A stretch of 64,000 nucleotides of DNA from Bacteroidetes bacterium GWF2_38_335 (GTDB taxonomy: Bacteria > Bacteroidota > Bacteroidia > Bacteroidales > GWF2-38-335). Location of the stretch: assembly GCA_001769535.1 (NCBI GenBank), contig MEOH01000022.1, positions 248,001 through 312,000 of the forward strand, given 5' to 3'. A program made the position numbers and the translations under genes. Under the pieces are notes generated by a model. It saw only the letters and a list, made by a program, of their open reading frames with translations. It ran no database searches and was not told the DNA's origin. Below, piece after piece: positions 43,207 to 52,597 of this stretch (positions are counted from its first letter, which is position 1; the number at the start of each line of letters is the position of its first letter).

Positions 43207-43270
43207 GGTGCTCTGCACCTTTAAAAAAACTACATCCATATATTCTACAAAGAGTAAGGTGCTCCGCACC
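43207..43270. repeat. Relative of the nested palindrome at 14.5 kb
   Basis: GGTGCTCTGCACC (43207-43219) and CTACAAAGAGTAAGGTGCTC (from 43244), continuing as CGCACC, share the core of the inverted repeat at 14548-14613. The order of the arms differs, so this is a rearranged or degraded copy. Confidence 0.7.
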
Positions 43271-43361
43271 TTAAGCCCAAACATTTATATTTTAAAATAA
43301 AATACAAATGGACCTCAAATTACCATACCAAAAAAGAACATATCGGGAGGGATTGCCCTGC

Positions 43362-43585
43362 GCGTTGGCTTGTCCACGTGTGGTGCGATCCCGATAGCTA
43401 TCGGGAACGGGTAATCCTTGTCCGCTAGCTAGCGGATCATGGCCTGCGCGAAGGATTATCCGGGTTTTTCACACGTGGTGACTTTTTTTGTGCCGTTTTA
43501 CGAGCATGCTCGAAATTGCAGATTTCGGCACTTCTTTTTTGTGTGGCAGACAAAAAAGAAGAGCCCGTCCGGCTTTAGGACAAAA
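43362..43585. repeat. Dispersed repeat copy 2 (GCGTTGGCTTGTCCACG family)
   Basis: Same head (GCGTTGGCTTGTCCACG), a central palindrome (GATCCCGATAGCTATCGGGA, then CCGCTAGCTAGCGG), the phrase GAAGGATTATCCGGG, and the same tail (GGCAGACAAAAAAGAAGAGC, CCGTCCGGCTTTAGGACAAAA) as the copy at 40794-40950. The palindromic inserts make it longer. An open frame across it (43488-43796) is a by-product. Confidence 0.8.
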
Positions 43586-43802
43586 CACTATAAATAACAG
43601 TATTCTTGATGTTTACAAATATAAGCCAGACAGCAATGAGTCTAAATACCGGAGACCAAGCTCCATATCAGCGAAAGCATTTGTTCGCTTTTTTGTCCTT
43701 GATTTAAGATTTTTGTTTTGGGCCAATAATTACCCTATAGGCCTAATTTTCTATACCGCTATATTGACAACCATATTAATAACAATGTTTTTTTAACCCC
43801 CC

Positions 43803-43850
43803 AACTCCGAAGGAGTTCCCCAACCATTACCGCAGGTTTCAACCTGCGGC
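43803..43850. repeat. REP-like element, copy 1
   Basis: The 48-bp unit contains AACTCCGAAGGAGTTCCCC and a perfect hairpin CCGCAGGTTTCAACCTGCGG. An identical copy lies at 44027-44074. Elements like this are often mobilised by RAYT transposases; none is in the window. Confidence 0.8.
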
Positions 43851-44026
43851 AAACTCCTGCCTGCTAACCACCGTATTCTCCATCTCTCCCCAATCCCGGC
43901 GGGATTGCATATTTATAGAAAGTTTACAATTAAAGGAATATATATATTTTTTTGAGTATAAATTGACCATAGGTTAAAACCTACGGGTATGATTGGGCAA
44001 CCCGCTGGCTAGCTGGTTATTTAACT

Positions 44027-44074
44027 AACTCCGAAGGAGTTCCCCAACCATTACCGCAGGTTTCAACCTGCGGC
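44027..44074. repeat. REP-like element, copy 2
   Basis: Identical 48 bp to 43803-43850. Between the two copies lies a degraded hairpin (CCATAGGTTAAAACCTACGGG near 43968) of similar type, so this is a small REP cluster. The rest of the 43046-44106 gap shows only repeats and AT-rich sequence. Confidence 0.8.
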
Positions 44075-44106
44075 AGACAGCCGCCTTCCAACCGCCGAAT
44101 TCCCCA

Positions 44107-44802
44107 TCATTCCCCAATAACCCTGAATTTGTAATGCCCGATTTGCTGCGGTGCCGAGTTTAAGGTATGTATGGTATCTCCTTTTATTATTATAAAATAT
44201 TTTACCATAGTTTTACCCGATGAAAATGAATACGCCGAACCATGTCTGGCTGTAAATGTTACCGGTTTATTCGTCAGTGGATCCAAATGCCCGATGTCTA
44301 CATCCAGATAATTTGACGTGCTGTTGAATAGCTTTTTGTCAAATGAAATGCTCGTAAGGGGAGGAGTAAGGGTAATTGACTGGCTTGTTCCGTTGCTGTA
44401 AGTGAGTTTTAAGGAATTAATATTTAATGAGCTTTCGCTGTGAATAACCAGTTTGTCATCAAAGGTTTGATCTTCCAGCGGCAATGCAAGAAAGGTCGTC
44501 CTCGATTCAATCAGGTAAATCGAATCCTTTACCTGCTGAATTTTCCCGCGCTCTTCATAGTAAATCGAATTTTTGAACGTGCGTGCTACCAGCAAAATCG
44601 AATCGTCCGGAGTGATTTTTAACTGACAGTTATACCAATCATAACCGTTCGAGGTCTTTCCCGAAAAATTCATTTCTGTCTTGAAAGTACCCGACCCGTC
44701 GTTGCTGCCACCCACTGTTGATCCTCCTTTGGTGTCATCCTGACCATACGTTTGAACCACCAATAAACAAATCAAAACCAAAAATAATGTCGTCTTTTTC
44801 AT
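44107..44802 (-). CDS. Hypothetical secreted protein
   Basis: The 231-residue protein has a clear signal peptide (MKKTTLFLVLICLLVVQTYG). A Gly/Ser-rich linker (GGSTVGGSNDGSGT) leads into a beta-rich domain with many Thr/Ser and Asp residues. No sorting domain or lipobox is seen, so it may be periplasmic or secreted. No family is recognised. It is a single gene. Confidence 0.7.
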   Translation of the reverse strand: MKKTTLFLVLICLLVVQTYGQDDTKGGSTVGGSNDGSGTFKTEMNFSGKTSNGYDWYNCQLKITPDDSILLVARTFKNSIYYEERGKIQQVKDSIYLIESRTTFLALPLEDQTFDDKLVIHSESSLNINSLKLTYSNGTSQSITLTPPLTSISFDKKLFNSTSNYLDVDIGHLDPLTNKPVTFTARHGSAYSFSSGKTMVKYFIIIKGDTIHTLNSAPQQIGHYKFRVIGE

Positions 44803-45011
44803 AGCTGCTTTTTTAAACGTTAGGCTTTCACTGCCTTATCTTGTTTTTTTTCAGGAACAAACTTTTTTCAGGCCTAATTGTTTTTTAATCTCTTAAACCT
44901 CTGTAATTTATTGTTTCAAAAATGGTTAAAACCCCACAATTTCATTGCGGCAACTTTAGTTTCTAAATTATTCAAATTTCAAATATTTGGTAAGTAATTT
45001 ACAATCTAAAG

Positions 45012-45240
45012 GGGAAGCAAACTTCTTAAATCTAATATCGATGTTCCTTGTTCTTAAATCAAAAAATTTCATTTTTCATTTTTTTAAAACCTATGGATTT
45101 TCAATCCATAGTGGTTTAGTTTAGAAGCAAACTTCTAAAATCGAATATCCCTGCCTGTTGCAGACAGGGGTGTTCCTTGTTCGTATATCAAAAATTTCAT
45201 TTTTTATTCAAACCCGTAAATTTTCAATCAGTAGTGATTT
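45012..45240. repeat. Two imperfect direct repeats of about 100 bp
   Basis: GAAGCAAACTTCT(T/A)AAATC begins each copy (near 45015 and 45124), followed by GTTCCTTGTTC, ATCAAAAA(A)TTTCATTTTT and GATTTTCAATC/AATTTTCAATC. The second carries an inserted palindrome (CCCTGCCTGTTGCAGACAGGG). The rest of the 44803-45295 gap holds nothing recognisable. Confidence 0.6.
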
Positions 45241-45295
45241 TGTTTGTTAAGTTTTTAAGTTTTTGTATAGGAAAAATACATGAAATCCTATTTGC

Positions 45296-46576
45296 TTATT
45301 CCGTATAAAACTTAATCATCTCAACCAAAGCTTTTCGGCAAACCGGACAAAATCCCTCCTTAGCACCAAGCGAAATCATTATGCAGTCAAGATATGGTCT
45401 GTACATCCCCTTGGCACAGTAACCCGCTCCTTCGAAAGCCCCGATCGTTCCTTCATATTTTTCCTCAGCGGGCGTAGGTACCGGAACATCTTTTTTAATC
45501 ATGGCTTTCCATTTTTTCTCAAAATTTACCATGTTTGTGATATTGGGCTCCCATGGCTCCACATCGGCCGAATAATAATCTTCAACCGAAACATCCGAAG
45601 TGTAGTATTCATCTCCCAATCCGCACAACCCGTGACCAAACTCGTGTAGGAAAACTTCCTTTGAGTACAAGTTGTCGCTTACACAAAGGTTGTAATGATT
45701 GTAAATTCCGCCGCCACCATATTTATCGGTATTTACCAAAATGTAAATCTGATCGTATGGTGCATTCGCAGCAAGATCACGAACCGATTTGATATCCTGA
45801 GTTGTCAGATACCGCTCACTGTCAAAAGTGTAAAAATTGCTGCTTACCACCGTGTTTTTCCAGATGTTTTCTCCGGGTATATCTGTTCCCGATTCTTCTG
45901 AAGGCGCTTCAAGTCCCCAGAAATTGAACCGCCCACTGTATTCCTTGAATGGCTCTGTTTCCAGAATATATCCGGCAAATTTTTTGGCATCGGTTTTGAA
46001 TTTCTCCATTTCTTCTTTGGTGTAACCCTCGGGAATAATAACCACATCAAGGCATTTATCAGGATCGCCCGAATTGTAAAGCTTAAAGCAATTTACCTTC
46101 ACCATTTCTTCCTTGATGAAATAGTCGGCCGGATTTATGAACATTGTAAACACCGGGTCAAACCCATTTTTTTTGTTTCGCACACAGATCTCCATTTTCA
46201 CAGTCTTTTTGGGATAAGGAAATACCACAGTCTCATAAAAACTGCGGTTCACCTTTTTAGCCTCCGGTGTTGCCTGCCACTCCTGGAAAAGTGAACAATA
46301 TCCCCGTGAATAAATCAGCAATCCTGAAATTGAATCAAATACACTAACCTTGTAAATCCCGTAATTAAAAGGATCAATCAGGTTTTTTTTCGATCCGCCC
46401 CAAATAGGCTCATCTTTGATCTGTTCCAGATAAATATTCTGAATGGCATTGTTTCCTGCATGAATATAATCCACACGCATGGTCCTGTTTTCAAAATAAT
46501 CAGTGAAATTTACTGTCTGGGCTTTTCCTGAAGTAAGTGCAAGTAAGAGAATAACAGAAATTATAAATGTTTTCAT
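45296..46576 (-). CDS. M64 family metallopeptidase
   Basis: The 426-residue secreted protease has signal peptide MKTFIISVILLLALTSGKAQ and the zinc site HEFGH (311-315) followed by GLCGLGDEYY, the M64 signature that includes the distal ligand region. The first 150 residues form an N-terminal beta-rich domain. M64 peptidases of Bacteroidota are secreted proteases, the prototype being an IgA-cleaving enzyme of Clostridium. There is no T9SS sorting domain at the C-terminus, so the route is unclear. The function is well supported; the substrate is unknown. Confidence 0.9.
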   Translation of the reverse strand: MKTFIISVILLLALTSGKAQTVNFTDYFENRTMRVDYIHAGNNAIQNIYLEQIKDEPIWGGSKKNLIDPFNYGIYKVSVFDSISGLLIYSRGYCSLFQEWQATPEAKKVNRSFYETVVFPYPKKTVKMEICVRNKKNGFDPVFTMFINPADYFIKEEMVKVNCFKLYNSGDPDKCLDVVIIPEGYTKEEMEKFKTDAKKFAGYILETEPFKEYSGRFNFWGLEAPSEESGTDIPGENIWKNTVVSSNFYTFDSERYLTTQDIKSVRDLAANAPYDQIYILVNTDKYGGGGIYNHYNLCVSDNLYSKEVFLHEFGHGLCGLGDEYYTSDVSVEDYYSADVEPWEPNITNMVNFEKKWKAMIKKDVPVPTPAEEKYEGTIGAFEGAGYCAKGMYRPYLDCIMISLGAKEGFCPVCRKALVEMIKFYTE

Positions 46577-46607
46577 CGTGTAATTTTTTTCATAAAATTA
46601 TAAATTT

Positions 46608-46615
46608 TAATTTTG
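46608..46615 (+). promoter_or_regulatory. Possible -7 element upstream of mscS-like gene
   Basis: TAATTTTG fits TAnnTTTG 31 bases before the start codon at 46647. No -33 TTTG is visible upstream, only a T run. Confidence 0.35.
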
Positions 46616-46646
46616 TCCCCATTGATTTTAATTAAATAATTGACTT

Positions 46647-47900
46647 ATGAGATTTATCACTGTCGGACAGGATATCAGCAATTGGCTTGTTGAACTCGGG
46701 TTATCTGCCGATGCCGCCAATATTCTAAACCTTCTTCTGATTTTTGCGATAATGGTTGTTTCCTGTTATGTGATCGACTTTATCATTAAAAATGTTACCC
46801 TGATTGTCATTGCAAGATTTGTAAGAAGAAGCAAATCCAAATGGGATGACATCATGCTTGAAAGAAAATTGTTTCATAAGATTGCCCACCTTGCCCCGGC
46901 TATTGTAATATATTATCTCACCGAATGGGGATTAATGGGTTATCCTGTTTGGATCAATGTCGTGATGACCGGTGCTACCTTGTACATCCTATTGATGATT
47001 GTAGTGGTCTTCAATACTTTCTTAAATGGGGTGAATGATATTTATAATACCTATCCCTCAAATAGCGGTAAATCAATCAAAAGTTATGTGCAGGTGGTGC
47101 AGATTGTTGCCTGGCTCATCGGATTTATTCTGGTTATTTCCATCTTGATTAACAAATCTCCCGGATACCTCCTCGGTGGTTTGGGTGCCTTTGCTGCCAT
47201 CCTAATCCTGGTTTTTCAGGACGCAATAAAAGGTCTTGTAGCCGGAATTTCTCTTTCGGGTAATGATATGGTTCGGGTGGGCGACTGGATTTCAATGCCC
47301 AGCCATTTTGCCGACGGCACCGTAAAGGAAATTTCTTTAAACACGGTTAAAGTCCAGAATTTTGATAAATCCATTTCCATGATCCCAACCTACGAACTGA
47401 TTTCAAAGTCGTTTGTTAATTGGCGCGGAATGGAAGAATCGGGTGGCCGACAAATTAAAAGATCCATTAAAATTGACATGAAATCTGTGAAGTTCTGTTC
47501 CCCCGAAATGATTGAAAAATATAAGAAAATACACGTGCTGCAGGATTATATCGAATCAAAGGAAAAGGAAATCTCCAAATACAATTTCGAAAATAATGTT
47601 GACGATTCCATTAAGGTAAACGGACGAAGACTTACCAATCTTGGTACTTTCAGGAAATACATTGAGATGTATCTCAGAAACAATCCCAATATCAATCTGA
47701 ATATGACTTTTTTGGTCCGCCAGCTTCAGCCCTCCGAAACAGGTATGCCTATTGAAATATTCGCTTTCAGCAAGTTTCAGGAGTCGCCCGAGTTCGAAGG
47801 CCTGCAAGCGGATATCTTTGACCACATCCTTTCAGTGATCCCAGAATTCGAATTAAGAGTATTCCAAAATCCCACAGATGTTTATAATAAGGTTAATTGA
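46647..47900 (+). CDS. MscS-family mechanosensitive ion channel
   Basis: The 417-residue inner-membrane channel opens under membrane tension to release solutes. It has several N-terminal helices (about 20-50, 75-100, 105-125 and 145-165), the pore-lining TM with GGLGAFAAILILVFQDAIKG, the conserved beta-domain stretch VRVGDWISMP and a C-terminal alpha-beta domain. The length and the extra membrane helices put it with the YbdG-like group rather than the short MscS. It converges on the uvrD-type gene with a 9-base gap. It is a single-gene unit with a partial promoter at 46608. Confidence 0.92.
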   Translation: MRFITVGQDISNWLVELGLSADAANILNLLLIFAIMVVSCYVIDFIIKNVTLIVIARFVRRSKSKWDDIMLERKLFHKIAHLAPAIVIYYLTEWGLMGYPVWINVVMTGATLYILLMIVVVFNTFLNGVNDIYNTYPSNSGKSIKSYVQVVQIVAWLIGFILVISILINKSPGYLLGGLGAFAAILILVFQDAIKGLVAGISLSGNDMVRVGDWISMPSHFADGTVKEISLNTVKVQNFDKSISMIPTYELISKSFVNWRGMEESGGRQIKRSIKIDMKSVKFCSPEMIEKYKKIHVLQDYIESKEKEISKYNFENNVDDSIKVNGRRLTNLGTFRKYIEMYLRNNPNINLNMTFLVRQLQPSETGMPIEIFAFSKFQESPEFEGLQADIFDHILSVIPEFELRVFQNPTDVYNKVN

Positions 47901-47909
47901 TAGTCGATT

Positions 47910-50219
47910 TTAACCAATAATCCTCAACCGTGCAAACTTAAGCAACAACTGCTTCGATCCTGCATTGGTGAAAAAAACCGTAGCCTTAATATTGGGCGCC
48001 GTACCCTCAATATTAATAACTTTCCCTCTGCCAAAACGCTGATGCTCCACCACCATGCCCATCTGAATCATTTCTGGTTCAGCGGCATCAAAATCTGTAG
48101 CAACAGGTTGCGCTGAAGCAGCTGACCGCATAGGAATTTTATGTGATGGCGGAATAAATGACGGACTGCTTTTTACCGGTGCTGCCTTTTTTATCGGCTT
48201 AAATATTTTTGTCTCAAAGAAATCATCTGAATCATCCATGGCGGGCATTTCATCATCCACAATATTATCAAGAAAATCTTCGTGAATCTCTTTTAAAAAC
48301 CTGCTGGGCGAACAAATTGTCAATTCACCCCATTTAAACCGCGATCCGGCAAAACTCAGAGTCACTCTTTTTTCGGCCCTTGTAACCGCAACATAAAACA
48401 ACCTTCGCTCTTCTTCAATTTCCGAGGGTGAGGCCAATGTCATATGCGATGGAAATAGGTTTTCCTCAACACCCACAATAAAAACATATTTGAACTCCAA
48501 TCCCTTGGCCGAATGAATAGTCATAAGCGTTACCTTGTCGCGGTCTTCCGATTTATCTTTGTCCATATCCGTAACAAGCGAAATCTCCTGAAGATAATTG
48601 GCTATTTTATAATCTTTTCCTTCTTCAATGGAGTTTAAGGTAAATTCCTGAATACCGTTTAATAGTTCTTGTATATTTTCATAACGACTAACACCTTCGG
48701 GAGTACGATCATTGTGAAGCTCCTTGAGAATTCCGGTTGCCGAAGCCACCTCAGTGGCAAGCTCAAAGGCATTGAGTGTATTGGATTTTTCAATAAATCC
48801 TCTGATCATCAGAACAAATTCCTGCAGCTTCCGCATGGTCCCCTGATTAAGCCCTGCTTGCAAAATGTCTTCGCTGGTAATCACCGCCCAAAGACTTTTG
48901 TTTACCATGTTTGAATAGGCTGAAATTTTATCTACAGTCGAATCTCCAATTCCCCTTAATGGATAATTAATGATGCGCTTCAAACCCTCGTCGTCATTGT
49001 TGTTTGATATAAGCCGCAGATAAGCCAAAAGATCCTTTATTTCCTTACGCTGATAAAATGATAAGCCTCCGTAAATCTTATATGGAATGTTTCTTTTTCG
49101 CAGCGCTTCCTCAAAAATCCTCGATTGCATATTGGTCCGGTACAAAATGACAAAATCTCCGTCATGGGCCTGCTCATTGTTTTTTATATCAATGATCGAA
49201 CTGATCACCAGATACCCTTCTTCATTATCCGTTAGGGCTTTGATTACTTTTATTTTTTCACCGGTTTCGTTTTCCGAGAAAACGGTTTTTTTAATCTGAC
49301 CTTTATTCTTGTCAATAATGCTGTTGGCTGCATTAACAATGTTTTGTGTGGAACGGTAATTTTGCTCCAGCTTAAAAAGCTCATACTCGGGATAGTCATT
49401 CTTGAAATTAAGAATGTTCTCAATTTTAGCACCCCTGAACGAATAAATACTTTGTGCATCATCGCCAACCACACAAAGATTATGATGTTTTTCTACCAGT
49501 TTCTTGACAATTAGATACTGGGAATAATTGGTGTCCTGATATTCATCTACCAATACATAATCAAACTTTTCCCTGTATTTCTGAAGTACCTCCGGATGGT
49601 TTTTAAACAAGATGTTTGTGTTTACCAGAAGATCATCAAAATCCATGGCGTCGGCTTTCTTGCAACGGACTTCATATAAGGAAAAAATTTCACCTGTAAA
49701 AGGTTTTTTTGCCGCCTGGTCGCGTGCCATAATCTGTGAATTGGCATTATAGGATGCTGCAGTGATCAGATTGTTTTTTGCAGAAGAAATCCTGCTATGG
49801 ATTTCTGCCGGCTTATATAATTTGTCATCAAGATTTTTTTCCTTGATGATGGTTTTTATCAGATTTCTCGAATCCTGCGTATCGTAAATGGTGTAATTTG
49901 ATGTGTAACCAATGGAGGCAGCTTCAACTCTCAGAATCCGCGCGAAAATGGAATGAAAAGTTCCCATCCACAAGTAGCGCGAGATTTCCGGACCAATTAA
50001 ACCACCGATTCTTTCGCGCATTTCTCCTGCTGCTTTATTGGTGAAGGTGAGGGCTAAAATTTTTGAGGGATTTTTCCCCTTCGAAAGCAATTGAATGATC
50101 CTGTACGTCAATACCCTTGTCTTGCCTGCTCCGGCACCCGCTATCACCAGCGATGGCCCGTCAATATGAATCACTGCCTTTCGCTGTGCTTCGTTTAATT
50201 CATCTAAATAATTTCTCAA
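47910..50219 (-). CDS. UvrD/PcrA-type DNA helicase
   Basis: The 769-residue SF1A helicase has the Walker A loop AGAGAGKT (27-34), ALTFTNKAAGEMRERI (motif Ia), VDEYQDTN (motif II), GDDAQSIYSFRGA (III), FKLEQNYRS (IV), TIHSAKGLEFKYVFIVG (V) and VAVTRAEKRV (VI). All catalytic motifs are intact. The C-terminus has a Tudor-like GMVVEHQRFGRGKVINIEG segment as in PcrA. It would unwind DNA in repair, replication restart or plasmid processing. It stands alone on the minus strand. Confidence 0.93.
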   Translation of the reverse strand: MRNYLDELNEAQRKAVIHIDGPSLVIAGAGAGKTRVLTYRIIQLLSKGKNPSKILALTFTNKAAGEMRERIGGLIGPEISRYLWMGTFHSIFARILRVEAASIGYTSNYTIYDTQDSRNLIKTIIKEKNLDDKLYKPAEIHSRISSAKNNLITAASYNANSQIMARDQAAKKPFTGEIFSLYEVRCKKADAMDFDDLLVNTNILFKNHPEVLQKYREKFDYVLVDEYQDTNYSQYLIVKKLVEKHHNLCVVGDDAQSIYSFRGAKIENILNFKNDYPEYELFKLEQNYRSTQNIVNAANSIIDKNKGQIKKTVFSENETGEKIKVIKALTDNEEGYLVISSIIDIKNNEQAHDGDFVILYRTNMQSRIFEEALRKRNIPYKIYGGLSFYQRKEIKDLLAYLRLISNNNDDEGLKRIINYPLRGIGDSTVDKISAYSNMVNKSLWAVITSEDILQAGLNQGTMRKLQEFVLMIRGFIEKSNTLNAFELATEVASATGILKELHNDRTPEGVSRYENIQELLNGIQEFTLNSIEEGKDYKIANYLQEISLVTDMDKDKSEDRDKVTLMTIHSAKGLEFKYVFIVGVEENLFPSHMTLASPSEIEEERRLFYVAVTRAEKRVTLSFAGSRFKWGELTICSPSRFLKEIHEDFLDNIVDDEMPAMDDSDDFFETKIFKPIKKAAPVKSSPSFIPPSHKIPMRSAASAQPVATDFDAAEPEMIQMGMVVEHQRFGRGKVINIEGTAPNIKATVFFTNAGSKQLLLKFARLRIIG

Positions 50220-50572
50220 AACTTAATCTCCTGAAATGCTTATTGTATCCTTTTTAATAAACCTGTTTTTTACCCTGAATCCTTTTCTTAATTGGGTTGA
50301 TTTTCAGTATTCACCCTTTTTGGTCGGGCTAAAAAGACTGAAAAATCATTACTATTTCGAATATTTATTAGTAAATAATATTTAAAAAGTCCAAAGTTAA
50401 AACAGATAATTTATCTCCCCATTTATTCTCATAAATAGTTATAAACACAAAATACAAAAGAAATTATTGGATACTTATATTTTTTGGTCAGGCTTAATTC
50501 AGGAATTGATTGTCTTTAGTATTTCGAAGAAAATATCGGCCAAAATAAGAGAAAAGATATTTAAGTTAAGAT

Positions 50573-50757
50573 GAAGCCGCGCGGTGGCCCGAACGAATCG
50601 GCGCGCCATGCGATGGCCTGAGGGGGGAAGCCTTATTCGTTCTTGATTTTTTGTTTTACTTTTTGATCAAGCAACTGAGCGATAGCGGTCTCATGAACGC
50701 CTATAAAATAAACACTAGTGAATAAAAAGTAAAAGCCCGTCTGGCTTGAAGACAAAA
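50573..50757. repeat. Diverged relative of the dispersed repeat family
   Basis: The tail (AAAAAGTAAAAGCCCGTCTG then GCTTGAAGACAAAA) and the T-rich hairpin arm before it match the ends of the copies at 40794 and 43362; the head differs. The remainder of the 50220-51168 gap is AT-rich with no gene seen. Confidence 0.55.
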
Positions 50758-51168
50758 ATAAAAAATATTAAAAAAACTCTTTATTGAGCTTCCAGCCTTG
50801 TAAAATGAGTTTTGCAAAAAAATAAAAAAGAAGCAAAAAATGCGAATGTTTAAGTGGTAGAGCAGTAAAATAATTAAAGAACAAATTGTAGAGAACAAAA
50901 AAATATGTGATTAGATAACCTGGACACCATTAAATTAATAGTGTAACAAGCCAGAACACAAAATACAAAAGAAATTATTATCCTTAAGTAACATGAAATC
51001 AAATAAATAAAAAAATATTTTATAGTTCAGACAACGCCAGCACACTTTTTTTTGTCTATTAATCAAAAGGGACAGGAAAAGTCAAAAACCCTTAAAAATA
51101 GAGCGTAATCAACTGGTCCGGAAAAAAAATCAAATTTTAAGATAACAAAAGTAAAATTAAATTAAAAA

Positions 51169-52158
51169 ATGAAATCAATAAAACAAAATCTAACAAATAT
51201 GAAAAACTTATTGCTGATATTATTCGCTGCATGTATTGCACCTTGGGCTTCCGCCCAACAAGACGCTCAGTTTAGCATGAATATGTTCAACCATATGACC
51301 TACAATCCGGGATTCGCCGGAAGTAACGGAATGACCTGTGCTCAGGCAATTTCAAGAAACCAATGGACTGGTTTCGATAACCACCCTTCTACATTGGTGT
51401 TTAACGCCCATACTCCTTTTGCTATTGGTGATTTGCAAAGTGGAGCAGGATTAAACATCATGAGCGATAAACTCGGGTTTGAAAAAAACCTGTATATGTC
51501 CGGTTCCTACGCTATCCGCAAAGAAGTAGGAAACGGAATTCTGGGAACTGGAATGTCAATCGGCTTTTTGAATAAATCATTAAATGCTGACTGGGTTACC
51601 AGTGAGTCACTTGAAAATTCAGGCGATGCATACCTTGATCCTTCGATTCCGCATATGGACTCTCAATTAGCTTTCGATATGGGATTCGGATTGTTTTATA
51701 TGGGCTCAATCGGCCGCGATCACGGTTATTATGTCGGTCTTTCAGCCACCCACATTAACCGCTCCGAAATTCATGTTGATGGCAAAGCTCCTTTTAACCA
51801 AAGACATTTTTTCCTTACAGCCCAGTATAATTACAAAATTGCTGGTGACAGACTGATATTGAAACCTTCATTTTTTATTGAAAATGATTGCGTAACAACT
51901 CAGTATCTTTTTGGCTCACTGATAGAAATCGACAGAAAATTCTGGACAGGATTGTTTTACCGCGGAAACGATGCAATTATTGCCATGATCGGATTTGATT
52001 TCGTTGGCGGATACGGTATTGGTTATGCCTACGATATTACAACTTCAAAAATGGGTAAATACTCATCAGGAAGCCACGAAATTATCCTCAGATACTGTTT
52101 TGAACTGAAATCTCAAAAATTGCCTACAATTTACGGATCACCAAGATTCCCTAATTAA
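51169..52158 (+). CDS. PorP/SprF family T9SS membrane protein
   Basis: The 329-residue protein has an N-terminal signal peptide (LLLILFAACIAPWASAQ); ATG 51199 is an alternative start. The mature N-terminus QQDAQFSMNMFNHMTYNPGF and the GSNGMTCAQAISRNQW segment are the family's hallmark, followed by many short beta strands. PorP/SprF-family proteins are outer-membrane proteins tied to type IX secretion, and SprF-type members serve adjacent surface adhesins such as SprB. The next two genes here encode a small secreted protein and a giant CHU_C-domain protein, which fits that pairing. Confidence 0.9.
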   Translation: MKSIKQNLTNMKNLLLILFAACIAPWASAQQDAQFSMNMFNHMTYNPGFAGSNGMTCAQAISRNQWTGFDNHPSTLVFNAHTPFAIGDLQSGAGLNIMSDKLGFEKNLYMSGSYAIRKEVGNGILGTGMSIGFLNKSLNADWVTSESLENSGDAYLDPSIPHMDSQLAFDMGFGLFYMGSIGRDHGYYVGLSATHINRSEIHVDGKAPFNQRHFFLTAQYNYKIAGDRLILKPSFFIENDCVTTQYLFGSLIEIDRKFWTGLFYRGNDAIIAMIGFDFVGGYGIGYAYDITTSKMGKYSSGSHEIILRYCFELKSQKLPTIYGSPRFPN

Positions 52159-52172
52159 TCAAAAACACTGTC

Positions 52173-52586
52173 ATGAAAGCAATTTTATTGATATTACTAA
52201 TTTTTGCCGCAATCTCCGTATTCTCGCAGAACACCGGCAACATAGATACCCGCCTGTATGCCAAATACAGCTCCGAATATCTTGAAAAACTCAGAGCAGA
52301 ACACCCCGAAAAACTCGATTACCTCAACTTCTGCGTTCACAACCAGTGTTATGTTGTGGATATGCCCGGAAAACCTGTGCCTGCTATCGAACTGACTAAA
52401 ACAGAAGACCCCGGTTATCAGATTACTGCTTCTGATTTGCTGAATTTCAACATGTTAGAATACAACATCTTTTCTTCAGTTAATGATCAGAAATATTACA
52501 AAGCCGGCAACTCGGGTAAAATGATTATTGTCAGATCTGAAAAAATGATGCGCCAACTCTACGACAATTCAAAAAGAATTAAATAA
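52173..52586 (+). CDS. Small secreted protein, T9SS cassette partner
   Basis: The 137-residue protein has a signal peptide (MKAILLILLIFAAISVFSQ). The mature part has invariant-looking stretches SEYLEKL, NQCYVVDMPGKPVPAIELTK, YQITASDL and SVNDQKYYKAG, with two Cys residues close together. It is closely related to the protein at 60070-60492 and both lie directly before giant secreted proteins. It has no T9SS sorting domain. A periplasmic or outer-membrane helper or cap for the giant protein is a reasonable guess only. Confidence 0.8.
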   Translation: MKAILLILLIFAAISVFSQNTGNIDTRLYAKYSSEYLEKLRAEHPEKLDYLNFCVHNQCYVVDMPGKPVPAIELTKTEDPGYQITASDLLNFNMLEYNIFSSVNDQKYYKAGNSGKMIIVRSEKMMRQLYDNSKRIK

Positions 52587-52597
52587 AACTACCCACT

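Noticed and set aside
43488-43796. 102-codon open frame on the plus strand
   Set aside because: It starts inside the dispersed repeat at 43362-43585 and has no recognisable protein features.
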